DNA from: Paraburkholderia ribeironis
Lineage (GTDB): Bacteria > Pseudomonadota > Gammaproteobacteria > Burkholderiales > Burkholderiaceae
DNA: 64,000 nucleotides
Reading direction: 5' to 3'
Assembly: GCF_900019265.1 (NCBI RefSeq)
Contig: NZ_CYGX02000034.1
Location: 62,001-126,000, forward strand
Both the position numbers and the translations under genes were made by a program. The notes under the pieces were generated by a model that had not been told where the DNA came from, did no database searches, and saw nothing but the letters and a program-made list of their open reading frames with translations. Every line of letters begins with the position of its first letter. Within the stretch, counting starts at the first letter, position 1. Positions 8,094 through 16,837 of the stretch are shown one piece after another.

Positions 8094-9659
8094 TCAATGT
8101 CCTAACGAAGGCCCAGCGCCCTTGCGCGGTTTCGTGATCCAGACCAATACCGCAAGCACCAGAAACGCGGCGCAGGAAATGCGGAAGAAATCGTTGGTGG
8201 CGAGCATATAGGCTTGCGAAGTCACCACCTGATTCACCTGCGCGGTCACGCCATCGCCCGACAAACCGATCCCGGCCAGCGCACCGGTATAGGCGTTGGT
8301 ATTGGCCGAGTACACATTCACGGAATCGGCCAGCATCGCATGATGGTAGATCGTGTCGTTCTCCCAGAACGTCGTACTGATTGCTGTACCGATTGCGCCT
8401 GACAACGTGCGGAAGAAGTTGGACAACCCGGACGCGCTCGCCAGCCGCTCGTCGGGCACGCTGGACAGCGTAATGGTCGTCATCGGCACGAAGAAGCAGG
8501 CCACGCCGATACCTTGTACGAGACGCGGCCAGATCACGTGATTGAATGGCACGTCGAGGGTAAAGGTCGAGTTCCAGAACGACACGAGCGCGAACACGAT
8601 GAACGCGAAACTCGCCACCATGCGCAGATTCAGGCGGTGCATGTTCTTGCCGATCATCGGCGACAGGAACAGCGCGAGCAGGCCGACCGGCGCAGTCGCC
8701 AGACCCGCGAGCCCGGGGGTGTAGCCCATCACCGTTTGCAGCCACAGTGGGAAGATCACCACCGACCCGAAGAAGGCCATGAACCCGAACGAAATGATCA
8801 GCACACCAAGCGCGAAATTGCGGTCCTTGAACAGCGAGAGATCGACGATGGGCTCCTTCTCCGTCATCTCCCACACCAGCAGGAAAGCGAGCGACACCAC
8901 CGCGATCACCGCCAGCGACACGATGAACGTCGAGTTGAACCAGTCACGGTCCTTGCCGAGGTCGAGCATCATCTGCAGGCACGAGACCCCGATCACGAGC
9001 AGCGCGAGACCGATCGCATCGATGCGCTGCCGGGTGGTCTTCGTCTCGCGGCCACGCAGCAGCAGGTACGAGCACCCCGCCGAGAACAACCCGATCGGTA
9101 CGTTGATGTAGAAGATCCACGGCCACGTGAAGTTGTCGGTGATATAACCGCCCATCACGGGTCCGAAAATCGGCGCGCAAATCACGGTCATCGCCCAGAG
9201 GCCCAGCGCGAGCCCGCGTTTGACTGGGGGATAGGAGCGCATCAGGATGGTCTGCGAAAGCGGAACCATCGGTCCGGAGACGAGCCCTTGCACGAGCCGG
9301 AACGCGATCAGCGACTCGAAGTTGTGCGCGAAGCCGCACAGCGCCGACGCAATCGTGAAGAGCAGCACGGACAGCGTGAAGAGCCGCACTTCGCCGACGC
9401 GTCGCGCGAGCCAGCCGGTCAGCGGCACCGCAATCGCCGAAGCGACCGAGTACGACGAGATGACCCATGTGCCCTGACTGGTCGCGACACCGAGGCTGCC
9501 CGAAATGGTCGGCACGGCGACGTTCGCAATCGAGGTATCCAGCACTTCCATGAAAGTGCCGAGCGCGAGGCCGACGGTAAGCAGCGCCAGCGCACCGCCC
9601 TTGAGCGGAGCGGGTTCGGCGGCAGGCGCGGCAGCAGCGGCGGGAGCCGTAGCGTCCAT
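8094..9659 (-). CDS. emrB: EmrB/QacA-type MFS multidrug transporter (DHA2, 14 TM)
   Basis: Proton-driven drug exporter of the DHA2 family, 521 residues and about 14 predicted membrane helices. LDTSIANVAVPTISGSL is the motif D1 region, GWLARRVGEVRLF the loop 2-3 motif A, and FGPVMGGYI motif C of antiporters. The start at 9659 has GAGGAG upstream; an upstream in-frame ATG at 9740 lacks support. MarR is encoded upstream on the same strand and is the likely repressor. EmrB proteins normally work with an EmrA periplasmic adaptor; none is encoded here, although an outer-membrane channel is present at 11150. Confidence 0.9.
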   Translation of the reverse strand: MDATAPAAAAAPAAEPAPLKGGALALLTVGLALGTFMEVLDTSIANVAVPTISGSLGVATSQGTWVISSYSVASAIAVPLTGWLARRVGEVRLFTLSVLLFTIASALCGFAHNFESLIAFRLVQGLVSGPMVPLSQTILMRSYPPVKRGLALGLWAMTVICAPIFGPVMGGYITDNFTWPWIFYINVPIGLFSAGCSYLLLRGRETKTTRQRIDAIGLALLVIGVSCLQMMLDLGKDRDWFNSTFIVSLAVIAVVSLAFLLVWEMTEKEPIVDLSLFKDRNFALGVLIISFGFMAFFGSVVIFPLWLQTVMGYTPGLAGLATAPVGLLALFLSPMIGKNMHRLNLRMVASFAFIVFALVSFWNSTFTLDVPFNHVIWPRLVQGIGVACFFVPMTTITLSSVPDERLASASGLSNFFRTLSGAIGTAISTTFWENDTIYHHAMLADSVNVYSANTNAYTGALAGIGLSGDGVTAQVNQVVTSQAYMLATNDFFRISCAAFLVLAVLVWITKPRKGAGPSLGH

Positions 9660-9825
9660 AGGTTGTTCTCCTCGACCGGGAAAGCTTGTCACAGCAGCTT
9701 TATCAGCCGCGCCCAACGGCGCGCTTGCATGCCGGATCACCCTCTGCCCAGACAGATATTTAAAGACAACGGCGCCTTTGAAAGCGCCTCTTTGCTATTG
9801 GCCACCGTGTTCCGGCGGCGACTCT

Positions 9826-10344
9826 TCAGTCGATTCTTTCCCGCGACTCCGGCCGCAACTCCGGCTGGAATCCGCACCCAACGTTCGCGCCTCCGTCGAG
9901 GCCGTTCGCAATGAAACGATCGAGCAGCGCGATCAGTGTCGCGTGCTCCGCGGCGGAAAACCCGCGTAGTTGTTCGTTCAGCACCGCAGCCCCCAGACTG
10001 GGTATTTGCCGCGCGGCGTCGTGGCCTTGCGGCGTCAGTTCGAGCTTCACCATCCGACGGTCGGTGTCACTGCGCGTGCGCACCACAAAGCCTTTCTTTT
10101 CAAGGCGATCCAGCAGGCGCGTCATCGAACCGCTGTCGTAAGACATTGCGCGCGACAGTTCAAACGGCGTGCTCGCGCGCCGCGACGACAGCATCAGAAT
10201 CACGCCGATCTGTTGCGCCGTCAGCCCCAGCGGCTTGACCGCGCGATCCATCCGCTCGACTAGCACGTTCCGCGCTTTCGTCAGGTAATAGCCGAGACTC
10301 GACGTGAGGTCGCACTGGTCGGCCTTGTACGAACTTTCAGTCAT
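9826..10344 (-). CDS. MarR-family repressor of the efflux locus
   Basis: MarR winged-helix regulator of 172 residues. The DNA-binding region is TPFELSRAMSYDSGSMTRLLDRLEKKGFVVR, followed by the wing SDTDRRMVKLELT. Slightly longer than usual because of a Gly/Pro tail. It lies upstream of emrB on the same strand (166-bp gap with a weak GGCGC/GCGCC hairpin at about 9770-9785). Its promoter overlaps a divergent one and an inverted repeat, and TTAGCTGCCTAA lies 35 bp upstream of its start, so autoregulation is likely. Confidence 0.88.
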   Translation of the reverse strand: MTESSYKADQCDLTSSLGYYLTKARNVLVERMDRAVKPLGLTAQQIGVILMLSSRRASTPFELSRAMSYDSGSMTRLLDRLEKKGFVVRTRSDTDRRMVKLELTPQGHDAARQIPSLGAAVLNEQLRGFSAAEHATLIALLDRFIANGLDGGANVGCGFQPELRPESRERID

Positions 10345-10378
10345 CGCGTATCCAGAACTTCGACAGGCAGAACGGAGT

Positions 10379-10398
10379 TTAGCTGCCTAAGCAGGCAA
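10379..10398. promoter_or_regulatory. Candidate MarR operator
   Basis: TTAGCTGCCTAA (10379-10390) is an interrupted palindrome, overlapped by TGCCT (10384-10388)...AGGCA (10393-10397). It lies in the 5' leader of marR, a common place for MarR autoregulatory sites. Confidence 0.4.
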
Positions 10399-10455
10399 GT
10401 CAAATCGCATCGTACGAGCGGTGCGAAAACAACACAACAATCGCCCGCGGGCCAG

Positions 10456-10499
10456 AGTATGTTGAAATTTGCTTGCATGGTCAATATTATTGCAGGCAA
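10456..10499. promoter_or_regulatory. Overlapping face-to-face promoters with inverted repeat
   Basis: Plus strand: TTGAAA (10462-10467), 17 bp, TATTAT (10485-10490). Minus strand: TTGACC (10484-10479), 17 bp, CATACT (10461-10456). The two share the same DNA, so polymerase can occupy only one. An inverted repeat TTGCTTGCA (10469-10477)/TTGCAGGCAA (10490-10499) lies across both. The plus promoter serves the small membrane protein gene at 10590, the minus promoter serves marR-emrB. Confidence 0.65.
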
Positions 10500-10589
10500 T
10501 GAGTTACGCGCGACCCGCGCCGAACGAGACCATGTTCTGACCGATCGTCTGCACGCCGCGAGCGCGACGTGCGAAAAAAGGATTTCCCC

Positions 10590-10952
10590 ATGCTGTACCT
10601 CAAAAACACGCTTGGCGGCCTGAGCCGCTCCCTCACCGATTCCGCGTTGAATAGCTTCCAGGGGCCGCACCGCTGGTGGAAACTGGCCCTGTTCGGCGTG
10701 CTGTTCGTGCTGCCCGGCGGATCGGTAGGTGTCGCGGTGCTGGCGTGGTTCGAACATCGCCGGGGACGAAATGACAGCAAGGCGGCGCTTGGGGAATTCG
10801 CGGCGGCGCCGCTCCCGGCAGAAAGCCTCACGACTGCGGCCACCCACGCAGTACCGATCTCGCCCGCATGCAAGACGCGCGGCGGTGCGCCCTGTCGGGC
10901 GGCGGCCGGCAAGCTGGCGCGGCAAGGAACTGCCACGGAATCACGGGTTTAA
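10590..10952 (+). CDS. Small single-span membrane protein, unknown function
   Basis: Protein of 120 residues that I do not recognise beyond being conserved-looking. One strong membrane segment is visible around residues 29-55 (KLALFGVLFVLPGGSVGVAVLAW), followed by a basic FEHRRGR and an Ala-rich tail. ATG 10590 follows AAGGA at a good spacing; a GTG at 10569 would add 7 residues. It is driven by the plus-strand promoter at 10462-10490 that overlaps the marR promoter, so it may belong to the efflux regulon. Confidence 0.6.
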   Translation: MLYLKNTLGGLSRSLTDSALNSFQGPHRWWKLALFGVLFVLPGGSVGVAVLAWFEHRRGRNDSKAALGEFAAAPLPAESLTTAATHAVPISPACKTRGGAPCRAAAGKLARQGTATESRV

Positions 10953-11149
10953 CGGTCCGACGGCACGCCTGGTAACGGCACGTAACCATCGCGACACCCC
11001 AAGTAACACACCCGCGCGCATCCCGCATTACCCTTTCAGTTTCCCGCGCTCCAGCGGGCTCATACGCTAACATTCCGGCAGACCGTGATCTCGCCCGGCC
11101 GACGTTGCCGCCATCGGCCGCGCCGCGGCGTCCAGAAGGAATTCATTGC

Positions 11150-12715
11150 ATGCAGTCTGATCGAATCTCGCGCGCGCGGTGGGTTGCGCCTCGCGCCTTG
11201 ACCATTGCGGTAACGGCGGCGCTCGCCACCCTGCTGGGCGCGTGCGCCGTCGGCCCCGACTACAAGCGTCCGGCCACGGAGGTCCCCGCTTCTTTCAAGG
11301 AAGCCCCACCTGGCTGGAAAGTCGCCGAACCGGCCGATCAACAAGATCGCGGCAACTGGTGGACGATTTACGAAGACCCCCAGCTCAGTGCCCTCGAAGA
11401 CAAGCTGAACGCCGCGAACCAGACTGTCGCTCAATTCGCCGCCGCGTACCGGCAGGCGCGTGCGCTGGTCGGCGAAGCGCGTGCGGCGTATTTCCCGACC
11501 ATCGGCGCATCGGCGGGCGCGACGCGTTTCGGCAACGGTGCCTCGTCCGGCGGCAATGCGACCACCGCAACGAGTCGCGCCGGCATCGGCAACAGCTTCA
11601 CCGTGCAACTTGACGCCAGCTGGGAACCGGATCTGTGGGGTTCGGTCACCCGCTCGGTCAACGCTCAGAAGGCTGGCCAGCAAGGCGCGGCCGCCGACCT
11701 CGCCAACGCGCGGCTGTCCGCCCAGGCGACGCTTGCGCAAACGTACTTCTCGCTGCGCGCACTCGACTCCACCCAGAATCTGCTCGACAACACCGTCGCA
11801 GCCTATCAACGCTCGCTGCAGCTCACGCAAAACCAGTACGCCGCGGGCGTCGCCGCGCGCTCGGACGTGATCCAGGCGCAAGCGCAGTTGCAGTCGGCGC
11901 AGGCGGCGGCGATCGAGAATGGCATTCAACGCGCGCAGGACGAGCACGCGATCGCTGTGCTGGTCGGCGTGCCGCCATCGGTCTTCTCGATCCCGCCGAT
12001 ACCGCTCACCGCCACGCCGCCCGCCGTGCCCGCGCAAATGCCGTCCGCGCTGCTCGAGCGGCGTCCGGACATCGCGTCGGCGGAACGCAAGGCCGCCGCG
12101 GCAAACGAGCAGATCGGCGTCGCGATCGCCGCATTTTTCCCGACGCTGACGGTATCGGCCACCGGCGGCTTCGAAAATTCTGTGTTCTCACAATTGCTAA
12201 CCCTGCCGTCGCGCTTCTGGACAGTCGGCCCGCAACTCGCGGCCACACTGTTCGACGCCGGTCTGCGCAAGGCTAAGACCGACGCCGCTCGCGCCGCGTA
12301 CGACGCGGACGTCGCAAGCTATCGCCAAACGGTGTTGGCCGCGTTCCAGGACGTGGAGGACAACCTCGCGTCGCTGCGCATTCTCGAACAGGAAATCGTC
12401 GTGCAACGGCAGGCGGTCGAGTCGGCGCGCCGCGCGCTCGAGATCGTCATAAACGAGTACAAAGCGGGCACGGTCGGCTTCGTCAACGTGCTGACCGCGC
12501 AGACCACGGCGTTCACGGCCGAGCAAAAGCTCGAGAACATCGCGGGTCAGCGGATGGTGTCGTCGGTGGGTCTCGTGAAGGCGCTGGGTGGCGGCTGGGA
12601 CGTGTCGCAGATGAATCGCGAAACGGGCGACGTGGCCGCGCCGCTGCCGGCTGCATCGGCGGTTCCGGTCGCACAAAGCGGCGTCACGCCGCAGCCACAA
12701 ATTCAAAGCAAGTAA
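11150..12715 (+). CDS. NodT-family outer-membrane efflux lipoprotein (OprM/TolC-like)
   Basis: Outer-membrane factor of a tripartite pump, 521 residues. The lipoprotein signal ends LLGAC, followed by the family hallmark AVGPDYKRP. Two outer-membrane efflux repeats follow, with LDASWEPDLWG at about residue 150 and LLERRPDIASAER at about residue 300. The start is set by GAAGGA upstream. It lies on the opposite strand from marR-emrB and 197 bp after the small membrane protein. It is the plausible channel for the EmrB exporter, though no adaptor gene is present here. Confidence 0.9.
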   Translation: MQSDRISRARWVAPRALTIAVTAALATLLGACAVGPDYKRPATEVPASFKEAPPGWKVAEPADQQDRGNWWTIYEDPQLSALEDKLNAANQTVAQFAAAYRQARALVGEARAAYFPTIGASAGATRFGNGASSGGNATTATSRAGIGNSFTVQLDASWEPDLWGSVTRSVNAQKAGQQGAAADLANARLSAQATLAQTYFSLRALDSTQNLLDNTVAAYQRSLQLTQNQYAAGVAARSDVIQAQAQLQSAQAAAIENGIQRAQDEHAIAVLVGVPPSVFSIPPIPLTATPPAVPAQMPSALLERRPDIASAERKAAAANEQIGVAIAAFFPTLTVSATGGFENSVFSQLLTLPSRFWTVGPQLAATLFDAGLRKAKTDAARAAYDADVASYRQTVLAAFQDVEDNLASLRILEQEIVVQRQAVESARRALEIVINEYKAGTVGFVNVLTAQTTAFTAEQKLENIAGQRMVSSVGLVKALGGGWDVSQMNRETGDVAAPLPAASAVPVAQSGVTPQPQIQSK

Positions 12716-12762
12716 GCGCGGCGAGCCGCGCGAGGCGCTCAGCGACGCAAAGCAGGCAAAGC

Positions 12763-12802
12763 AAAAGAGGCATGGCCGCGAAATGCGCCCATGCCTCTTT
12801 TT
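12763..12802. terminator. Bidirectional terminator between nodT and gspN
   Basis: AAAAGAGGCAT (12763-12773) pairs with ATGCCTCTTTT (12791-12801). The stem has A and T runs on both flanks, so it can stop transcription from both converging genes. Confidence 0.85.
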
Positions 12803-12866
12803 CAACTCCATCATCACGCACCGTGCACGCCGACCCGCGCCACTACGCCGGCCAATCGCGTCAGCA

Positions 12867-13646
12867 TCAGTGCACGAACGTCAACGCCACCGTGCCCGAC
12901 CCAGTGGGCCGGCCCAACAGATTCAGCAATCCCGCGAGGTTATCGCGCGCCTCGGGCGCGGCACTGGCCATGCCGTGAAACGACGTCGACGCGGCCGACA
13001 CCGTACCGCTGCCGCTCAGCATCAACGGCCCCTTGAGGGTCGTCAGGTCGAGCGTGGACGATGCGCCCTGCGCCTGGAACGTCACCCGGTACGAGCCGAG
13101 CGGCTTGACCAGCGAGACTCGCGAGCTGACGTCGTTCAACGTCACGGTGACTTGCCCGAACGCCTCCCTGTTGAAACTGCGCCAGTCGGACCAGGCGAGC
13201 TGCACATTGCCCTGCAGATCGAGCGTATTGAATGGCGCACCCAGCCCGCTCAGCAGCGAAGCCGGCACGGCGATCACACCGGGCGTCACGGTCGCGCTGC
13301 GTGGCGTGGCGTCGACCGTGATCGGATCGGGCATCGCCTCGCTATGCCGCATGATCATCCGTACGCGGCCGGTGAAGAGCGGCCAGAACGCCGTGCGCCA
13401 TTCGATCCGTCCAGGCAGCAGCGTCGCCGCGCTCATATCGGACCCGGCGGCCAGCATCAGCGTGGCCGAGCCGTGCCAGAGCGAGCCGGCCGGGTCGACG
13501 AGATTGACGTGGCCATGCGTCTGCCGCGCGAACTGCGGCGTGATCCATGCGGCCGGCAACAACGTGAGCATCACAGCGGCGGCGGACAGTACCGCGACCA
13601 CCAGCCAGGGCAGCGCGACGCGCAGGCGCCGCATCCAGTAAGTCAT
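12867..13646 (-). CDS. gspN: Type II secretion system protein GspN
   Basis: GspN, 259 residues: an inner-membrane helix near residues 12-32, then a periplasmic domain with NLVDPAGSLWHG near residue 50. It is the last gene of the minus-strand gspG-N block and an optional component of the secreton. The stop faces the shared terminator at 12763. The gene starts 22 bp after gspM. Assignment rests on position and weak overall similarity; GspN is poorly conserved. Confidence 0.85.
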   Translation of the reverse strand: MTYWMRRLRVALPWLVVAVLSAAAVMLTLLPAAWITPQFARQTHGHVNLVDPAGSLWHGSATLMLAAGSDMSAATLLPGRIEWRTAFWPLFTGRVRMIMRHSEAMPDPITVDATPRSATVTPGVIAVPASLLSGLGAPFNTLDLQGNVQLAWSDWRSFNREAFGQVTVTLNDVSSRVSLVKPLGSYRVTFQAQGASSTLDLTTLKGPLMLSGSGTVSAASTSFHGMASAAPEARDNLAGLLNLLGRPTGSGTVALTFVH

Positions 13647-13668
13647 GCGAGATCCTGAGACGGCACGG

Positions 13669-14172
13669 TCATTTCGCGGTCGACGGCTGTAACGACGCCG
13701 TCAGATCCACCTGGCCGTCGTCCTTCAGCGCGGTCACATGCGCCTCGGCGACTTGCACCTTGAACTGCTTGCGCACATCGTCGACCCAGCTCGTCCATAC
13801 CGGAAACGACGCGTTCTTCATCTGGATCTGCACCACGTTGCCGATCACCTGTACCTGCGTCGCGGCCAGCCCATGGTCGCCGAGCGAAGCGGTGAGGGCG
13901 TCCTTCAGCGCGGCGCCGGTCGGCGCGACGCCTTGAGCCGCCGCCGACAGCGCACGCGCTTCGTTCGCTTGCGCGGTCATCTGCGCCAGTTGCCGTTGCA
14001 GGCTCGGCAGCGTTTCACGCAGATGCGCTCGACCTTCCTGCGCCGGCGCCCATAGCACCGACCACGCGATCACCACGGCGAGCGCGCCCCCGCCCCACGT
14101 TATCAGGGCTTTTTCACGCTCGGTGCGCTGGCCCCAGAATCCGGCCCATGTTTGAGCGAGTTCAGCTTTCAT
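13669..14172 (-). CDS. gspM: Type II secretion system protein GspM
   Basis: GspM, 167 residues from ATG 14172: a cytoplasmic N-terminus, one membrane helix (about residues 28-43), a coiled-coil stretch, and a ferredoxin-like periplasmic domain. It forms the inner-membrane platform with GspL. The start overlaps the gspL stop in an ATGA junction, which supports 14172 over an upstream in-frame start and implies translational coupling. Confidence 0.87.
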   Translation of the reverse strand: MKAELAQTWAGFWGQRTEREKALITWGGGALAVVIAWSVLWAPAQEGRAHLRETLPSLQRQLAQMTAQANEARALSAAAQGVAPTGAALKDALTASLGDHGLAATQVQVIGNVVQIQMKNASFPVWTSWVDDVRKQFKVQVAEAHVTALKDDGQVDLTASLQPSTAK

Positions 14173-15623
14173 TGTCCGTTCCTGATGGTCCACTTGCCGG
14201 TATTGCTGTCGATTGCGCCGTTCAGCCCGTTACGCGCGAGGCGTTTCGCGAAGTCGGCGTCGACTTTGACTGCGGGCTTGAAGGTCACGTCGAGCCGCCG
14301 GTCGTGATAATCGAGCGCGGCGATGCCGTTGACCGGCACCGGCGCGAGCGAGCGCGCAAGACCATCGGCCAGCGACAGGAAATCGTCTGGCGACAGCTGG
14401 CCCGCCGCGACCCGCAATTGCTGCAACTGGCGCGACATCTGGTCAGGTGCATCGAGCACGACCGTCGTCTTGGGAAAGGTGTCGAGCAGCAGCAAGGTTA
14501 TCTTCGTATTGAGCTCGTCGCGTTGGCGCGCGAGCATCAGCCACTGCACGTTCGCGCCGATAATCGCGATCACCAGCGCGCCGACCGCCAGCAGCAACGG
14601 CAGACGCAGACGCCGCATGGTCGCGCGGTCGAGCCGCCACGGCTGCGACGCGAACTCGAACTGGCACAGATCGAAGCGGCACTCCAGCGCGCGCCGCGCG
14701 AGCTGCTCGAACGGCAACGGACTCGCGCCGTGGATGTGCGCGGCCAGCCGCGCCGGACTGGTCGTGGCGAGACTCGGCTCGTTGCCAGGCACTTCGGTCA
14801 GCATGTGCAGCGAAACCGGCGCCGCACCGGCAAGCGCGCCGAGTGTCGCGTTCACCGCATTGGCCGGCACCGCCAGCCCTTCGCCTTGCGCACCGCGCGC
14901 AATCGCCAGTTCGACACGCGGCACGCCGTTCTCGACCGCACCATCCAGCAGCACGGCGGGCGCGGTCTGCACCACGGCGCCGAGCACGGCCGCCACCATC
15001 GGCACCACCGACGTGACCTCGGGCGCCACCACCGGCGCCACGCCCGGCAACGCCGTCGCGACGCCGGCCGAGCCCGCCATGACCGGCTCGCTCGCGCTGG
15101 CCAATTCCACCACTTCGGCCGGCGTACCGGACATACCGGACATACCGGCCATACCGGACGCGCCGGACGCCGCTGGCGCGGCGGCCTGCGGCAGACAGCG
15201 CGTGACGGGCACGGCGCGCAAGCTGCGGTGGCCGGCCGCCGTGAACGCTTCGCAGATAAAGCGGAACCAGCCGCGGTCGATGATCGCCAGCAACTGCCGG
15301 CCGCCTGCGAGCGGTTGCGGATCGACGGCGATGTGGCAGGTTTGCGGGTCCTGGATCAGGTGATCCTCGACGATGTTGGGCAATGCCTGACGCAGCTTCG
15401 GACCGCGCAGCGGCGGCAACTGCGTGGACATCATCAGCAGATCGCGTGCGGCGACCATCAGCACCGCCGTCGACGCCCGCGGCAGCAGCGCGAGCGCCGA
15501 GCGGCCGGCGCGCTGGGTGCGGCCCGACTTGTCGAGCAGGACGAACGGCAACTCCGGCAGTTGCCATTCCTGCGATGGCACCGCCGGATCACGCGGCGGC
15601 AGTAGGACGATCAGCGTGCTCAA
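14169..15623 (-). CDS. gspL: Type II secretion system protein GspL
   Basis: GspL, 484 residues: a cytoplasmic actin-like domain that binds the GspE ATPase, then a membrane helix around residue 345 (LPLLLAVGALVIAIIGANV) and a periplasmic domain. Longer than the usual ~400 residues because of an Ala/Gly/Met/Val-rich insert at about residues 165-240, which contains a run of Gly-Met-Ser/Ala repeats encoded by 9-bp tandem repeats. The start is TTG at 15623; no ATG or GTG fits the frame upstream. Confidence 0.87.
   Translation of the reverse strand: MSTLIVLLPPRDPAVPSQEWQLPELPFVLLDKSGRTQRAGRSALALLPRASTAVLMVAARDLLMMSTQLPPLRGPKLRQALPNIVEDHLIQDPQTCHIAVDPQPLAGGRQLLAIIDRGWFRFICEAFTAAGHRSLRAVPVTRCLPQAAAPAASGASGMAGMSGMSGTPAEVVELASASEPVMAGSAGVATALPGVAPVVAPEVTSVVPMVAAVLGAVVQTAPAVLLDGAVENGVPRVELAIARGAQGEGLAVPANAVNATLGALAGAAPVSLHMLTEVPGNEPSLATTSPARLAAHIHGASPLPFEQLARRALECRFDLCQFEFASQPWRLDRATMRRLRLPLLLAVGALVIAIIGANVQWLMLARQRDELNTKITLLLLDTFPKTTVVLDAPDQMSRQLQQLRVAAGQLSPDDFLSLADGLARSLAPVPVNGIAALDYHDRRLDVTFKPAVKVDADFAKRLARNGLNGAIDSNTGKWTIRNGQ
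15120..15170 (-). repeat. 9-bp tandem repeats inside gspL
   Basis: Several copies of ACATACCGG or close variants follow each other at 15120-15160, encoding a short Gly-Met-Ser/Ala repeat. The unit is a multiple of 3, so copy-number change keeps the frame. Confidence 0.65.
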
Positions 15624-15651
15624 AGGCCACTCTCTCTGGGAATTGCGTTGT

Positions 15652-16836
15652 TCATGGTTGGTCTTGTACCCGCACGATACGCGTAGTGTGAGTCATTGCG
15701 TCGCGATAGACGAGGGTCGTGCGGTCCACTTCGGCACGTTCGTGCTGCACGCGGCCATGAATCAGGAAGTAGCTCGAGTTGACATCGAACTGGCTCGTAT
15801 CGAATGAGACCGACTGCATACCGGCGCCGCGCAACGCGAGCTGCACGTCGCTGACGTTGTGGAAAAAAATCGTCTGCCGGCTCGCGACAAAACCCTGTGC
15901 GGCCGACAGGTTCATACCCGGCACGATCGCCGCAATCACTTCGGCCGACGCCGTATTCATGTTGACCGCCGAGACGGTCGGCAGCACGGTGACGAAGGGC
16001 CGCAAGCGCGCGACGGTCTCTGGCGTATAGCCCGGAATATCGAGCAGCGAGTCGACGCTGATCATCTGCAGTGGCGCGGCCGCGCCGTTGTCGTCGCTGT
16101 CCTCGATGCCGGGTTTGTCGGTGAAACTGCCGCCGGTGGCGCCGCCCTGAATGGTCTGGGTCGCCGTCGTGCCGCTGGTGGATGTGTTGGTGGACGTGAC
16201 ACTCTGGAAGCGGGTCGCCGATTGCGAGAGGCTTGCGCGCACCTGCACGGCGGTGGTCTTCGCCAGCTGGCTGTTCACGCCGAGCGAGACCAGCAGACGC
16301 TGATACGCGCCGATCTGGTCGGTGTTCAGTTGCAGCACGCCGGGCGCGGGGCTCGACACCAGATTGCGCAGATTGAATTTCGCCTGCGCGTCTTCGATCG
16401 ACCCGGACAGATAGGTGGCCGCGCCTTGCTCGGCCCGGACCTCGCCGATCTGTCCGAGAAAATCGGACAGGCGCGTCTTCGCGATCGGCACGCCCCACAG
16501 ACCGCCCAAATACGTGATACCGGCCGACGTATCGCCTTCCGAGCGCAGGATCAGACGCGTCCAGTCCAGCGCGCCGCGCGCCACCCATTGTGCCTGCAAC
16601 AGCAGCCGCTGATTTTCGATCCGGCGAATCTGCACCTGTTGACGCCACAGCATGCCGGACACCAGGATCGCCGACAGCGCCACCACCAGCAACGCGCTGA
16701 TGATGGCCGCGCCTCGCTGTCGCACGCGCGACGCGTGGCGTCGAGGCTGTTCGGCGCGGGCACGGATGGGCAGGCTCGCCGGGCCCGGCAGCGAAGCAGG
16801 AGAAGACCATCGCGCGGAGAAGCAAGAGAACTTCAT
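15652..16836 (-). CDS. gspK: Type II secretion minor pseudopilin GspK
   Basis: GspK, 394 residues, the large pseudopilin at the tip of the periplasmic pseudopilus. The prepilin peptidase site is RGAAIISALLVVALSAILVSG; as usual for GspK the Glu at mature position 5 is absent. The long globular domain is typical of this subunit, with SVDSLLDIPGYTPE and NMNTASAEV. ATG 16836 lies just after the gspJ stop. The region after the hydrophobic helix matches the family well, so the call is secure. Confidence 0.9.
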   Translation of the reverse strand: MKFSCFSARWSSPASLPGPASLPIRARAEQPRRHASRVRQRGAAIISALLVVALSAILVSGMLWRQQVQIRRIENQRLLLQAQWVARGALDWTRLILRSEGDTSAGITYLGGLWGVPIAKTRLSDFLGQIGEVRAEQGAATYLSGSIEDAQAKFNLRNLVSSPAPGVLQLNTDQIGAYQRLLVSLGVNSQLAKTTAVQVRASLSQSATRFQSVTSTNTSTSGTTATQTIQGGATGGSFTDKPGIEDSDDNGAAAPLQMISVDSLLDIPGYTPETVARLRPFVTVLPTVSAVNMNTASAEVIAAIVPGMNLSAAQGFVASRQTIFFHNVSDVQLALRGAGMQSVSFDTSQFDVNSSYFLIHGRVQHERAEVDRTTLVYRDAMTHTTRIVRVQDQP

Positions 16837-16837
16837 G

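Noticed and set aside
8533..8542. Palindrome ATCACGTGAT in emrB as a parS site
   Set aside because: Lacks the TGTT/AACA arms; ordinary coding sequence.
8514..9914. 466-codon open frame on the plus strand opposite emrB
   Set aside because: Arg/His-rich with no family features; a shadow of the third-codon GC bias of emrB.
14148..15605. 485-codon open frame opposite gspL
   Set aside because: Mirror frame of a GC-rich gene; the minus strand carries a recognisable GspL with matched overlaps.
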